A stretch of DNA of 35,463 nt from the NCBI GenBank assembly GCA_017537245.1, contig JAFYLD010000033.1, positions 1 to 35,463 on the forward strand, given 5' to 3'. The DNA comes from Clostridia bacterium (lineage in GTDB: Bacteria; Bacillota; Clostridia; Oscillospirales; Acutalibacteraceae). Made by a program: the position numbers and the translations under genes. Positions 16,296-25,257 of this stretch are shown in pieces (the first letter of the stretch is position 1; each line of letters begins with the position of its first letter). The notes beneath the pieces are model-generated. The model saw only the letters and a list, made by a program, of their open reading frames with translations, had not been told where the DNA came from and searched no databases.

Positions 16296-18119
16296 TTGGA
16301 ATATAAGATTTTAAATAATGTTATTTCACCCGAATCAATTAAAAAACTTAATAATGACGAAATAACGTTGTTGTGCGATGAAATCCGTAACGAGATAATC
16401 GACGTTGTTTCAAAAAACGGTGGTCATCTTGCATCTAGTCTGGGAGCAGTTGAGCTTACTATAGCTTTGCATCGTGTTTTTTCTTCGCCTAAAGACGCAA
16501 TAATTTTTGACGTAGGACACCAGTCTTATGCTCATAAGTTATTGACGGGACGTTTTGAAAAATTTTCCACTCTTCGCAAAGAGGGTGGTATATCAGGCTT
16601 TATGCGTCCCGACGAGAGTGAACACGACCCGTTTGTGACTGGTCACAGCAGTAACTCTATTTCTGCGGCTTACGGTATTTATAAGGCAAAATCTATGCTC
16701 GACGGCGGTACAGCAATAGCAGTTATTGGCGACGGCGCCATGACGGGCGGTATGGCTTACGAGGCTCTTAATAACGCCGGCGGTAGAAAGGGTAATTTTA
16801 TTGTTGTGCTTAACGATAATAAAATGTCTATTTCAAAAAACGTTGGCGCAATGCCGCGCGCATTTACAAAAATGCGCAACCGCAAGGGTTATCACAAGAT
16901 GAAGTTTGCGGTAAGCTCTCTTTTGCTTAAACTACCGCTTGTTGGTAAACCAATTCATAATTTTGTTTTTTCTATTAAAGAGTCATTTAAACGACTTGTA
17001 TATAAAAACAATATTTTTACAAGCCTAGGATTTAATTATCTAGGACCTGTAAATGGTCACGATACTGCGGCTATGGAAAGACTTTTTACAATTGCAAAAA
17101 GTTATAACAAGCCGACACTAGTACACGTAGTAACAACCAAAGGTAAGGGTTATTCCTACGCCGAAAGTCAACCAAAGGATTACCACGGCGTATCATCCTT
17201 TGATATTGACAAGGGTAAGGGAGATTCTGATATTAAGACTTATTCCGATATTGCGGGCGAAACGCTTTGCGAATTGGCGTCAGAAAATAAAAAGGTTTGC
17301 GCTATTACCGCAGCAATGACCGAAGGTACAGGTTTGCAGTATTTTGCTAGCAAATATAAGTCAAGATTTTTTGACGTTGGCATTGCCGAGCAGCACGCCG
17401 TAACTTTTGCTGCGGGGCTTGCATCTGGCGGTATGATTCCGTATTTTGCGGTGTATTCATCATTTTTGCAACGCGGCTACGACCAGGTACTACACGATGC
17501 GGCGATTGCTAACGTACCGATAAAGCTATTGGTTGACAGAGCCGGTATTGTTGGTGACGATGGTGAGAGCCATCAAGGTTTGTTTGACGTAGCTTATTTA
17601 TCAACTATACCAAACGTTAATATATATTCGCCATGTTATTACGGCGAACTTAAAAAGCTAATACGCGATACTGCCGAAAAGGACGAGTTGAGCGTTATTC
17701 GTTATCCACGCGGTGTTGAAAAAGATAATTTTAACGGCGATATTAGTGGCGATTGTACCGTTATTTCACAAAAAGGCAGTAAAGCAATCGTAACCTACGG
17801 CAGAATCTTTTCAAATGCCGTTGACGCACAAAAGGATTTAGAAAACACCGATATTATAAAACTTAACAAAATATATCCAGTCTCAGATAAAATTGTTGAA
17901 TTGCTTCAAAATTATAAAGAAATTTATTTCTTTGAAGAGGGAGTTTTATCGGGCGGTATTGCCGAGCATATCGGTTGCCGTTTGCTAGAAAAGGGATATG
18001 ACGGTAAGTATTCAACCCATACTGTAGGAAATGAATTTGTTGGCGCTTCGACAATTCAATCAGCGCTAAAGAAATACAAACTAGACGTAGAGTCTATGAT
18101 AGAGATTGTAGGTAAATAA
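16296..18119 (+). CDS. dxs: 1-Deoxy-D-xylulose-5-phosphate synthase
   Basis: 607 aa. Thiamine-diphosphate enzyme that joins pyruvate and glyceraldehyde 3-phosphate, first step of the MEP isoprenoid route. Start is TTG 16296: GAGGATG lies 7 bases upstream and the nearby ATG at 16286 is closed after a few codons in another frame. Diagnostic blocks are DVGHQSYAHKLLTGR, VTGHSSNSISAAYG, the thiamine motif GDGAMTGGMAYEALNNAGG, LGPVNGHD, the catalytic glutamate in FFDVGIAEQHAVTFAAGLA, and DRAGIVGDDGESHQG. It overlaps the next ATG by one base (TAATG). The TTG start may lower translation. Confidence 0.96.
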   Translation: MEYKILNNVISPESIKKLNNDEITLLCDEIRNEIIDVVSKNGGHLASSLGAVELTIALHRVFSSPKDAIIFDVGHQSYAHKLLTGRFEKFSTLRKEGGISGFMRPDESEHDPFVTGHSSNSISAAYGIYKAKSMLDGGTAIAVIGDGAMTGGMAYEALNNAGGRKGNFIVVLNDNKMSISKNVGAMPRAFTKMRNRKGYHKMKFAVSSLLLKLPLVGKPIHNFVFSIKESFKRLVYKNNIFTSLGFNYLGPVNGHDTAAMERLFTIAKSYNKPTLVHVVTTKGKGYSYAESQPKDYHGVSSFDIDKGKGDSDIKTYSDIAGETLCELASENKKVCAITAAMTEGTGLQYFASKYKSRFFDVGIAEQHAVTFAAGLASGGMIPYFAVYSSFLQRGYDQVLHDAAIANVPIKLLVDRAGIVGDDGESHQGLFDVAYLSTIPNVNIYSPCYYGELKKLIRDTAEKDELSVIRYPRGVEKDNFNGDISGDCTVISQKGSKAIVTYGRIFSNAVDAQKDLENTDIIKLNKIYPVSDKIVELLQNYKEIYFFEEGVLSGGIAEHIGCRLLEKGYDGKYSTHTVGNEFVGASTIQSALKKYKLDVESMIEIVGK

Positions 18120-18928
18120 TGGGAAAAGAAAGATTAGATTGCGCCCTTGTAAATCGTGGTTTTGCCGAAAGTCGTGAAAAGGCTAAGGCAATAATTATGT
18201 CGGGTATTGTTTACGTTAATAATCAAAAATGCGATAAAGCGGGCGATACGATAAAACCCGATGATAACATCGAGGTTCGTGGCGAAACACTAAAATACGT
18301 TAGTCGCGGCGGATTAAAGCTTGAAAAAGCAATGAAGAGCTTTGATATAAAGCTTGACGAATGTATTTGTGCAGATATTGGCGCATCGACTGGTGGGTTT
18401 ACCGACTGTATGCTCCAAAACGGCGCTAAAAAGGTTTATTCAATAGACGTAGGCTACGGTCAACTTGCGTGGAAATTGCGTACTGACGAGCGTGTTGTTA
18501 ATCTAGAGCGCACCAATTTTAGATACGTAACGCGTGAGCAAGTACCGGACGAATTAGACTTTGCTTCGGTTGACGTATCGTTTATTTCGCTTTCGCTTAT
18601 AATACCGGTTATGCGCACACTTCTTCGTGATGGTGGACAGGCCGTTTGCCTTATTAAGCCACAGTTTGAAGCGGGTAAAGAAAACGTTGGTAAAAAAGGT
18701 GTTGTACGCGACAAGGCAGTTCATATTGCCGTAATCGAAAAGATTATTGGTATTGTAAAAGAAAATAATTTTTCACTTTTGGGTCTCGATTTTTCTCCAA
18801 TTAAAGGACCGGAAGGAAATATCGAATATCTTTGTTATATTCAAAAAGATGATCAACCATCAGTTGCCGATTATAGCGCTATTGAGGTTGTTGACGCGTC
18901 TTATAACGCTTTAAAGGAGGGTGTGTAA
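18119..18928 (+). CDS. tlyA: TlyA family rRNA 2'-O-methyltransferase
   Basis: 269 aa. An N-terminal S4 RNA-binding domain (about 4-62) precedes an FtsJ-like Rossmann methyltransferase domain. Visible are VSRGGLKLEKAM, the SAM site ADIGASTGGFTDCMLQNGA, VDVSFISL, and LIKPQFEAGKENVGKKGVVRD. The family methylates ribose in 16S and 23S rRNA (capreomycin-related sites in mycobacteria); some members have haemolysin names. In Clostridia it regularly lies between dxs and nadK, as here. Start and stop overlap the neighbours by one base each. Confidence 0.93.
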   Translation: MGKERLDCALVNRGFAESREKAKAIIMSGIVYVNNQKCDKAGDTIKPDDNIEVRGETLKYVSRGGLKLEKAMKSFDIKLDECICADIGASTGGFTDCMLQNGAKKVYSIDVGYGQLAWKLRTDERVVNLERTNFRYVTREQVPDELDFASVDVSFISLSLIIPVMRTLLRDGGQAVCLIKPQFEAGKENVGKKGVVRDKAVHIAVIEKIIGIVKENNFSLLGLDFSPIKGPEGNIEYLCYIQKDDQPSVADYSAIEVVDASYNALKEGV

Positions 18929-19779
18929 TGATAGTTGCCGTAATTCCAAATTTGGATAAACGTGGTTCATCAGAAACCGTTGAAAAAATGGCAGATTTCT
19001 TTAAAGAATGTAATATTACCGCTTACTTGCCCGACGATATTTGTTGTGCAGGCTATGAACATGCTCCTATAGACGAGTTATATAAAATTGCCGATGTTAT
19101 TATAACCATTGGTGGCGACGGTACCATTATGCGCTTTGCAAAGCGCGCAGCCCACGATAAAAAGGCTGTTTTAGGCATCAATGCCGGTCGAGTAGGTTAT
19201 CTTGCTAATATTGAGCAAAACGAATATAATCTACTTTCAAAGTTGGGTACAGGCGAGTACACAATAGAAGAGCGCATGATGCTAAATATAACCGTTAAAG
19301 AAAATGGTAACGTTATCGGTGAGTACGAAGCTCTTAACGATGCTGTTATCAGTAGTGGTTATCTTTCGCGTATAATTGACGTTACGGCGTCGGTTGACGG
19401 CGGCGACGTTATAACCTATCACGCAGACGGTCTTATCGCAGCCACACCTACGGGCTCTACCGCTTATTCAATGTCGGCAGGCGGTCCTGTAATTGATCCT
19501 ACAATGAAATGTGTTTGCCTTACTCCAATTTGTTCACATTCGTTAGCGGCAAAACCAATTTTGATAGGCGCTAACAAAGAAATCAAACTTAAAGCATACT
19601 CTAAAAAACGTACCGATATATGCCTATCGGTTGATGGAAGAAAGGTTGCGAACATTAAACCGTTTACCGAGATTTATATAACCGAGTCTAAAAATATGGT
19701 TCAACTTGTTCGTATTAACGAGCGTTCTTTTTACAAAACGTTATCTCTAAAATTCCGTGATTCGAGGAGTAGTAAATAA
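18928..19779 (+). CDS. nadK: NAD kinase
   Basis: 283 aa. It phosphorylates NAD to NADP with ATP or polyphosphate. The GGDGT motif is at about residues 57-61 (TIGGDGTIMRFAKRA), followed by GINAGRVGYLANIE, ALNDAVIS, the TPTGSTAYSMSAGGPVIDP block and TPICSHSLAAKPI. All are typical. AAGGAGG precedes ATG 18928 and the gene shares one base with each neighbour (TAATG), so it is translationally coupled. Confidence 0.96.
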   Translation: MIVAVIPNLDKRGSSETVEKMADFFKECNITAYLPDDICCAGYEHAPIDELYKIADVIITIGGDGTIMRFAKRAAHDKKAVLGINAGRVGYLANIEQNEYNLLSKLGTGEYTIEERMMLNITVKENGNVIGEYEALNDAVISSGYLSRIIDVTASVDGGDVITYHADGLIAATPTGSTAYSMSAGGPVIDPTMKCVCLTPICSHSLAAKPILIGANKEIKLKAYSKKRTDICLSVDGRKVANIKPFTEIYITESKNMVQLVRINERSFYKTLSLKFRDSRSSK

Positions 19780-20231
19780 TGAAAAGAAAAAGACAACAAA
19801 AAATACTCGAAATAATTGCTAACAATATTGTTCTTACACAAGATGATATACAAAATTTCTTGCTTGCGGCAGGATTTAAGGTTACTCAATCAACCGTATC
19901 TCGTGATATTAAAGAGCTACGTCTTATCAAAGGTCACGACGCGGCGGGTAATTATCGTTACGTTAGCAGTGAACATCGCGATACAAGTAAACAAGCCTTT
20001 GCACACTATCGTGAGATATTTTCTCGCTATGCTACAAGCGTTGAATATGCGCTTAACGACGTGGTTGTAAAGTGTATGGCGGGTATGGCATCAAGTGTGT
20101 GCGTTGCAATTGACGCTATGTATAACGATATGATGCTTGGTACAATCGCAGGCGACGATACGGTATTCATCGTTACTCGCAGCGAGGCGCAAGCAGCGCA
20201 ACTTTCAAACGAACTTAAAAAGATGATGTAA
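19779..20231 (+). CDS. argR: Arginine repressor ArgR/AhrC
   Basis: 150 aa. The N-terminal winged helix has the DNA-recognition segment VTQSTVSRDIKELRLIK. The C-terminal arginine-binding oligomerisation domain carries AGMASSVCVAIDAM and GTIAGDDTVFIVTRS. The family represses arginine synthesis and activates catabolism as an arginine-bound hexamer. The position before recN is conserved across Firmicutes, so it is not a sign that this operon is arginine-regulated. I did not find an obvious ARG box in the window. Confidence 0.95.
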   Translation: MKRKRQQKILEIIANNIVLTQDDIQNFLLAAGFKVTQSTVSRDIKELRLIKGHDAAGNYRYVSSEHRDTSKQAFAHYREIFSRYATSVEYALNDVVVKCMAGMASSVCVAIDAMYNDMMLGTIAGDDTVFIVTRSEAQAAQLSNELKKMM

Positions 20232-20241
20232 GGTATTTAAT

Positions 20242-21900
20242 ATGATAAAATCTTTGCATATAGAGAATATAGCGGTTATAGAAAAAACCGATATCGATTT
20301 TGATAACGGTTTTAACGTGCTAACAGGTGAAACGGGCGCAGGTAAATCTATAATTATTGATGCTATAAACGCGGTGTTGGGCGAACGTACGTCTAAAGAT
20401 CTAATTAGAGCGGGTTGTGACAAAGCGACGGTGTCTGCGTTGTTTAGTGATTTGTCTGACGAGGCCAAAAGCATTGTTCAAGACAATGGGTTCGAGCTAG
20501 ACGACGGTAACTTGCTTGTTACCCGCACCCTTACTTTAAGTGGCGGCACAATAAAGATTAACGGACGTCCTGCAACGGCATCAATTCTAAAAGAAATTGC
20601 CAAAAACCTTATAAATATTCATGGTCAGCACGATAATCAAAAACTACTAGATCCTGATAATTACTATCTTTATCTCGATTTGCTTGCTGAAAACAGTAAA
20701 GAGTTAGATGATTATTATAACGAGTTTAAACACTTTAATGCTGTTCGTCGCGAACTGAACTCTCAAGAAACAGATGAGGGTGAAAAGCAACGCCGAATGG
20801 ATATATTGCAGTATCAAATAAAAGAACTTGAGGACGCTGACGTTACAGTTGGTGAGGTAGATGAAATTAAGCGCAAGCTTACCATTGCCGAAAATTATGA
20901 AAAGACGATAGCGGCTTTATCCGACGCGTCTATTTGCCTTGATGGTAGCGAGCTTTCTGACGGCGCGATTTCACTTGTTAGGAATTCACAAAAGTATATC
21001 GATTCTGCTAAAAATGAAGAGTTTGACGCGTTATCTAATCAAATTGCCGATGCGCTCGGTAATTTATATGATATAGCGGCACAAATACGTACCTATATAG
21101 ATAATGACGAATATAACAACCTAGATGCCGAAAAGTTACGCGAAAGACTTGACACACTCAAGCGCCTTATGTTAAAATACGGCGGCGATGAGCAAAAGAT
21201 GATAGATTTTCTCGAAAACGCAAAAAACGAACTAGATTTGATAGTTTGTTCCGATAAGCGTATCGAGGAATTATCACTCGAACTTGACAAATCTACCGAA
21301 AGACTTATATCATTTGGCGAAAAATTGACCGCAACTCGTAAGACGGCTGCCGAGTATTTTTCACGTCAGGTGAGTGACGTGCTTTGTGGGCTAGATATGC
21401 CAAACGTTAAGTTTGTTGTAAATGTTAACCGCGAAAAATACACTCGTCACGGTTGTGATGCAGTTGAGTTTTTGATAAGCGCAAACGCCGGCGAAAGTGT
21501 TAAGCCACTACATAAAATCGCCTCGGGCGGTGAATTATCGCGTACTATGCTCGCAATTAAGAGCGTACTTGCCGATAAGGATGACGTTGACACGCTTATC
21601 TTTGACGAAATTGATACGGGCATTAGCGGTCGCGCGGCCGATAAGGTTGGTTTGCAACTTCAAAGGGTTTCTGGCAGCAGACAGGTTATTTGTGTTACGC
21701 ATTTGGCACAAATTGCGGCTTACGCCGACAATCATTTGCTTATTGAGAAAAACGTTGTTGATAACCGCACCTACACAAACGTGGTGCCGCTTGATCACGA
21801 ACAAAGAATTGGCGAAATTGCCCGAATAATGTCGGGTACCGAATTAACTGAAAATTTATACAATTCTGCAAAAGAATTGCTTGATAGGAGTAAAAAATAA
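20242..21900 (+). CDS. recN: DNA repair protein RecN
   Basis: 552 aa SMC-like ATPase. The Walker A motif GETGAGKS is at 29-36, NIHGQHDNQKLLDP is the family block, then a long coiled-coil region with a central loop (~155-370), the ABC signature ASGGELSRTMLAIK, Walker B LIFDEIDTGISGRAADK, and a conserved histidine in VTHLAQIAAYADNHLLIEK. It acts early in double-strand break repair. The stop at 21900 directly abuts the tyrS ATG. Confidence 0.96.
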   Translation: MIKSLHIENIAVIEKTDIDFDNGFNVLTGETGAGKSIIIDAINAVLGERTSKDLIRAGCDKATVSALFSDLSDEAKSIVQDNGFELDDGNLLVTRTLTLSGGTIKINGRPATASILKEIAKNLINIHGQHDNQKLLDPDNYYLYLDLLAENSKELDDYYNEFKHFNAVRRELNSQETDEGEKQRRMDILQYQIKELEDADVTVGEVDEIKRKLTIAENYEKTIAALSDASICLDGSELSDGAISLVRNSQKYIDSAKNEEFDALSNQIADALGNLYDIAAQIRTYIDNDEYNNLDAEKLRERLDTLKRLMLKYGGDEQKMIDFLENAKNELDLIVCSDKRIEELSLELDKSTERLISFGEKLTATRKTAAEYFSRQVSDVLCGLDMPNVKFVVNVNREKYTRHGCDAVEFLISANAGESVKPLHKIASGGELSRTMLAIKSVLADKDDVDTLIFDEIDTGISGRAADKVGLQLQRVSGSRQVICVTHLAQIAAYADNHLLIEKNVVDNRTYTNVVPLDHEQRIGEIARIMSGTELTENLYNSAKELLDRSKK

Positions 21901-23124
21901 ATGGGTATTTATGAAGAACTTATAGCCCGCGGACTTATTGCGCAGGTTACAGACGAAAAAGAAATTAGAGAGATGGTAAACAACGGTAAGGCAACCTTCT
22001 ATATTGGTTTTGACCCTACTGCCGATAGTTTGCACGTTGGTCATTTTATGGCACTTTGCCTTATGAAGCGTCTTCAAATGGCAGGTAACAAGCCGGTTGT
22101 TCTTATCGGTGGCGGTACCGCTTATATCGGTGACCCATCAGGTAGAACTGATATGCGTTCTATGATGACCGCTGAAACAATTCAGCATAACTGCGATTGC
22201 TTTAAAAAGCAGATGGAGCGCTTCATTGAGTTCGGCGAAGATAAGGCAATAATGGTTAACAACGCTGATTGGCTTTTAGGTCTTAACTATATCGATATGC
22301 TCCGCGAAGTTGGCGCGCATTTCTCGGTTAACAATATGCTTCGCGCTCGTTGCTATGAGCAACGTATGGAAAAGGGTCTTTCTTTCCTTGAGTTTAACTA
22401 TATGATTATGCAGTCTTACGACTTCTATCATTTGTTTAACGAATATGGTTGTAATATGCAGTTCGGTGGTGACGACCAGTGGTCTAACATGCTTGGCGGT
22501 ACCGAACTTATTCGTAAAAAGCTTGGTAAAGACGCACACGCTATGACAATTACACTACTTCTTAACTCAGAAGGTAAAAAGATGGGCAAAACAGTAGGCG
22601 GCGCTGTATGGCTAGATCCTAACAAAACTTCACCATACGACTTCTATCAGTATTGGCGTAACGTTGGTGACGCTGACGTTCTTAAATGTATCCGCATGCT
22701 CACTTTCTTACCACTTGAACAAATTGACGAGATGGACGCTTGGGAAGGTAGCCAGCTTAACACCGCTAAAGAAATTTTGGCTTACGAGCTTACAAAACTC
22801 GTTCACGGTGAGGAAGAAGCAATCAAGGCACAAGAAACCGCTCGCGCAGTATTTGCAGGTGCCGGTTCTCACGAAAATATGCCAACAGTAACTCTTACTG
22901 CCGATGATTTTGTTGATGGCAAAATCGGTCTATTGTCAGTTATGGTAAAGGGCGGTATGGCTGCATCTAACGGTGAAGCTCGTCGTCTTGTAACACAAGG
23001 TGGCGTATCAGTAGGTGACGATAAAGCGACCAATCCTTCACAATCTTTCGAGGTTGCTGATTTTGCTGACGGCATTATCGTTAAGAAGGGTAAGAAGATT
23101 ATCATTAAGTTTGTGGTAGAATAA
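21901..23124 (+). CDS. tyrS: Tyrosyl-tRNA synthetase
   Basis: 407 aa class Ic synthetase. The HIGH-type motif HVGH is at 45-48, the tyrosine pocket includes FDPTADSLH and SYDFYHLFNEYGCNMQFGGDDQWSN, and the KMSKS-type loop is KMGKT at 227-231 (bacterial TyrRS commonly has KFGKS/KFGKT, so this is within range). The C-terminal S4 domain (~340-407) ends in GKKIIIKFVVE. GGAG lies 9 bases before ATG. There is no T-box leader because the gene is internal to the operon. It overlaps the next gene by one base. Confidence 0.95.
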   Translation: MGIYEELIARGLIAQVTDEKEIREMVNNGKATFYIGFDPTADSLHVGHFMALCLMKRLQMAGNKPVVLIGGGTAYIGDPSGRTDMRSMMTAETIQHNCDCFKKQMERFIEFGEDKAIMVNNADWLLGLNYIDMLREVGAHFSVNNMLRARCYEQRMEKGLSFLEFNYMIMQSYDFYHLFNEYGCNMQFGGDDQWSNMLGGTELIRKKLGKDAHAMTITLLLNSEGKKMGKTVGGAVWLDPNKTSPYDFYQYWRNVGDADVLKCIRMLTFLPLEQIDEMDAWEGSQLNTAKEILAYELTKLVHGEEEAIKAQETARAVFAGAGSHENMPTVTLTADDFVDGKIGLLSVMVKGGMAASNGEARRLVTQGGVSVGDDKATNPSQSFEVADFADGIIVKKGKKIIIKFVVE

Positions 23125-23444
23125 TGGGTTTGTTTAAAAAGAAAAACAAAAACGAAACGCTACTAAAAACCTTTGATGGTAGAGAGCTTAAATACGTTAC
23201 AAAACGCGTAGAACGCGATGATGGTACAGTAAATTACGATATCGTTGGCAAATCGGGAAGAATTGCCGTTGTTGACGATAATATACGTATCATTTGTGGT
23301 GTTATTGATGTTTTTGTGTGTCCTGTTAGCGACTCAAAGTATTATTTGCTTATGAGTGGTGACGGCGTAACAGTTGAAGGACAAAATCAAGTTACGGGGC
23401 AATACGACGTTGTAACGGCGTACTATACTTATTATAGAAAATAA
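23124..23444 (+). CDS. Uncharacterised 106-aa protein after tyrS
   Basis: 106 aa, starting in the TAATG overlap with tyrS. Basic N-terminus (MGLFKKKNKNETLLK), then a mainly beta pattern with alternating hydrophobics and a Tyr-rich end (YDVVTAYYTYYRK). I see no signal peptide, membrane helix or known motif. The composition suggests a small cytoplasmic beta-barrel-like domain. Its place as the last gene of a conserved operon, right before a terminator, suggests a real gene; the function is unknown. Confidence 0.75.
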   Translation: MGLFKKKNKNETLLKTFDGRELKYVTKRVERDDGTVNYDIVGKSGRIAVVDDNIRIICGVIDVFVCPVSDSKYYLLMSGDGVTVEGQNQVTGQYDVVTAYYTYYRK

Positions 23445-23445
23445 A

Positions 23446-23480
23446 AAAGACAGGAACGTTTAGTTCCTGTCTTTAATTTT
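23446..23480. terminator. Bidirectional terminator between tyrS operon and dapB
   Basis: AAAGACAGGAAC (23446-23457) pairs perfectly with GTTCCTGTCTTT (23463-23474), five-base loop, flanked by A-rich left and T-rich right sides. It ends the ten-kilobase plus-strand operon and the minus-strand asd-dapA-dapB operon. Confidence 0.9.
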
Positions 23481-23487
23481 TATTAAA

Positions 23488-24243
23488 TTAACCTAGATTT
23501 AAAATATCGCCCATATCGTAAAGTCCGCTTGGTTTGCCTACGATAAACTTAGCCGCTTTTACAGCGCCTGCTGCAAATACTTCTTTGCTTTGAGCCGAGT
23601 GTGATAGGGTAATTACCTCATCGTGACCAGCAAAAATTACGTCGTGTTCACCAACGATTGTACCACCGCGTACAGCGTGTATGCCAATCTCGGTTTTTGA
23701 GCGTTTTTGGCGCTTTGAATGACGGTCATATTCGTATTTGTATTTATCGTCAAAAACGTCGTTAATAGCGTTTGCAAGCATCAACGCGGTGCCTGATGGT
23801 GCGTCTAGCTTTTGGTTGTGGTGTTTTTCGATGATTTCGATATCAAAATTGCTATCCAAAATCTTTGCCGCGCTTTTTGCGAGTGAGCAAAGCAAGTTAA
23901 CGCCTAGTGACATATTAGCGGTAAAGAAAACCGGAATTTTATTAGCTGTGTCTTTGATTTTGGCAATCTGCTCTGCGCTATAACCGGTTGTAGCAACTAT
24001 AACGGGCACGTTACTGCGTACGGCATAATCAAGCATACTGTCAAGCACCGAAATGTGAGAAAAATCGATTATAACGTCTGGAGTAACTTTAACGTCATCA
24101 AAAGACTTGTAAATAGGGAAGTCACAAAGCATTTCTGCGCGGTCAACACCTGCAATAATCTTTAAATTTTCATCTTCTTTGCAACAGCGAGCTACGGCGT
24201 TACCCATTTTACCGCAAGCACCCGAGAGTAAAATATTTATCAT
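23488..24243 (-). CDS. dapB: 4-Hydroxy-tetrahydrodipicolinate reductase
   Basis: 251 aa from ATG 24243. A GTG at 24255 is possible but sits only a base or two from the AGGA site, whereas the ATG is about 13 bases away; the choice is uncertain by four residues. It reduces the DapA product to tetrahydrodipicolinate. The N-terminal nucleotide motif GACGKMG is at 8-14, and the active-site block EKHHNQKLDAPSGTA (139-153) carries H141, H142 and K145. Usual length is 240-270. It is the last gene after asd and dapA on the minus strand, separated from dapA by a palindromic repeat. Confidence 0.95.
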   Translation of the reverse strand: MINILLSGACGKMGNAVARCCKEDENLKIIAGVDRAEMLCDFPIYKSFDDVKVTPDVIIDFSHISVLDSMLDYAVRSNVPVIVATTGYSAEQIAKIKDTANKIPVFFTANMSLGVNLLCSLAKSAAKILDSNFDIEIIEKHHNQKLDAPSGTALMLANAINDVFDDKYKYEYDRHSKRQKRSKTEIGIHAVRGGTIVGEHDVIFAGHDEVITLSHSAQSKEVFAAGAVKAAKFIVGKPSGLYDMGDILNLG

Positions 24244-24283
24244 TTGTTTTTTCACATCCTAAGCGAGTTTGGCAATACATTTT

Positions 24284-24335
24284 AAGCCTCCCTTGCCTAA
24301 AGGGAGGGGGACCGCGTTAGCGGTGGTGGGATTGT
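24284..24335. repeat. Double-hairpin palindromic element between dapB and dapA
   Basis: CCTCCCTT (24287-24294) pairs with AAGGGAGG (24300-24307), and ACCGC (24311-24315) with GCGGT (24320-24324). The module 'GCCTCCCTT-AAGGGAGG-palindrome-GTGGTGGGATTGTG' resembles dispersed intergenic repeats I know from gut Clostridia. There is only one copy in this window, so dispersal cannot be shown here. It could act as an mRNA stability or processing element between dapA and dapB. Confidence 0.5.
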
Positions 24336-24336
24336 G

Positions 24337-25227
24337 TTAAATCATAAAACCACATTCAGAAAGTTTTGCTTTTAGTAATTCTTTGTTTGCGTTACTTGTA
24401 GGATAGAGTGGCATTCTGCAAGGACCAACGTTTTGACCTAGCATATTCATTGCCTCTTTTACAGGAATTGGGTTTACGTCGCAGAACATTGCGTTCATAA
24501 GACCAACGTGTTTAAGATGCAATTCAGCCGCAGCTTGTGTATATCCGTTAAGATAAAGCTCGCAAATGTCGTGCATAACCTTTGGCGCAACGTTAGATAA
24601 TACCGAAATAACACCAATACCACCTAGTGACATAATAGGCACTGTTTGGTCATCGTTACCTGAATAAATATCTAAATCATCACCGCAAAGATATTTTATT
24701 TCTGCAACAAGTGATAGGTCGCCGCTAGCTTCCTTTGTTGCGACAATGTTTTTGTGTTTTGATAGTTCTTTATAAGTTTCGGCTTTAATGTGAACACCGG
24801 TACGTGAAGGAACGTTATAAAGAATTATAGGTTTACTAACTCTATCGGCGATATAGTTATAGTGCGCTACAAGACCTGCTTGGGAAGTCTTGTTATAATA
24901 TGGTGTTACCATCAAAAATGCGTCTGCGCCAACGCTTGCAGCGTCTTCACAAAGTTCTACCGAGTAAACGGTATCGTTACTACCGGTACCTGCAATAATC
25001 GGTACGCGTCCATTAGCGGCTTTTACCGACTCTTCAATAACTTTAAGATGCTCGTCGTAACGCAACGTTGATTTTTCACCGGTAGTACCGCAAATAACAA
25101 GCGCGTCAATACCGCCTTCGATTTGTTCGTTGACAAGTGTTTTTAAACGTCCAAAATTTACGCTGCCATCTTGATTAAAAGGAGTAACCAATGCTGTTGC
25201 TGCGCCAGTAAAAATTCTTTTCTTCAT
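24337..25227 (-). CDS. dapA: 4-Hydroxy-tetrahydrodipicolinate synthase, second copy
   Basis: 296 aa from ATG 25227, 5 bases after GAGGTG; a TTG one codon earlier is not favoured. Same reaction as the copy at 12295-13182. Schiff-base lysine K165 in ATKEASGD, Y137 in YNVPSRTG, and the GTTGEKSTL loop are all present. The two copies are related throughout (FTGAATA, TPYYNK, DIYSGNDDQ, VNPIPVK) but differ at many positions, so they are old paralogues or one was acquired, not a recent duplication. It lies between asd and dapB, 30 bases after the asd stop. No riboswitch precedes this operon. Confidence 0.95.
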   Translation of the reverse strand: MKKRIFTGAATALVTPFNQDGSVNFGRLKTLVNEQIEGGIDALVICGTTGEKSTLRYDEHLKVIEESVKAANGRVPIIAGTGSNDTVYSVELCEDAASVGADAFLMVTPYYNKTSQAGLVAHYNYIADRVSKPIILYNVPSRTGVHIKAETYKELSKHKNIVATKEASGDLSLVAEIKYLCGDDLDIYSGNDDQTVPIMSLGGIGVISVLSNVAPKVMHDICELYLNGYTQAAAELHLKHVGLMNAMFCDVNPIPVKEAMNMLGQNVGPCRMPLYPTSNANKELLKAKLSECGFMI

Positions 25228-25257
25228 CAAAACACCTCGTTTAAAATTTTTAAAAAA

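Noticed and set aside
21860-21901. T-box leader for tyrS
   Set aside because: tyrS abuts recN without any gap, so there is no room for a leader.
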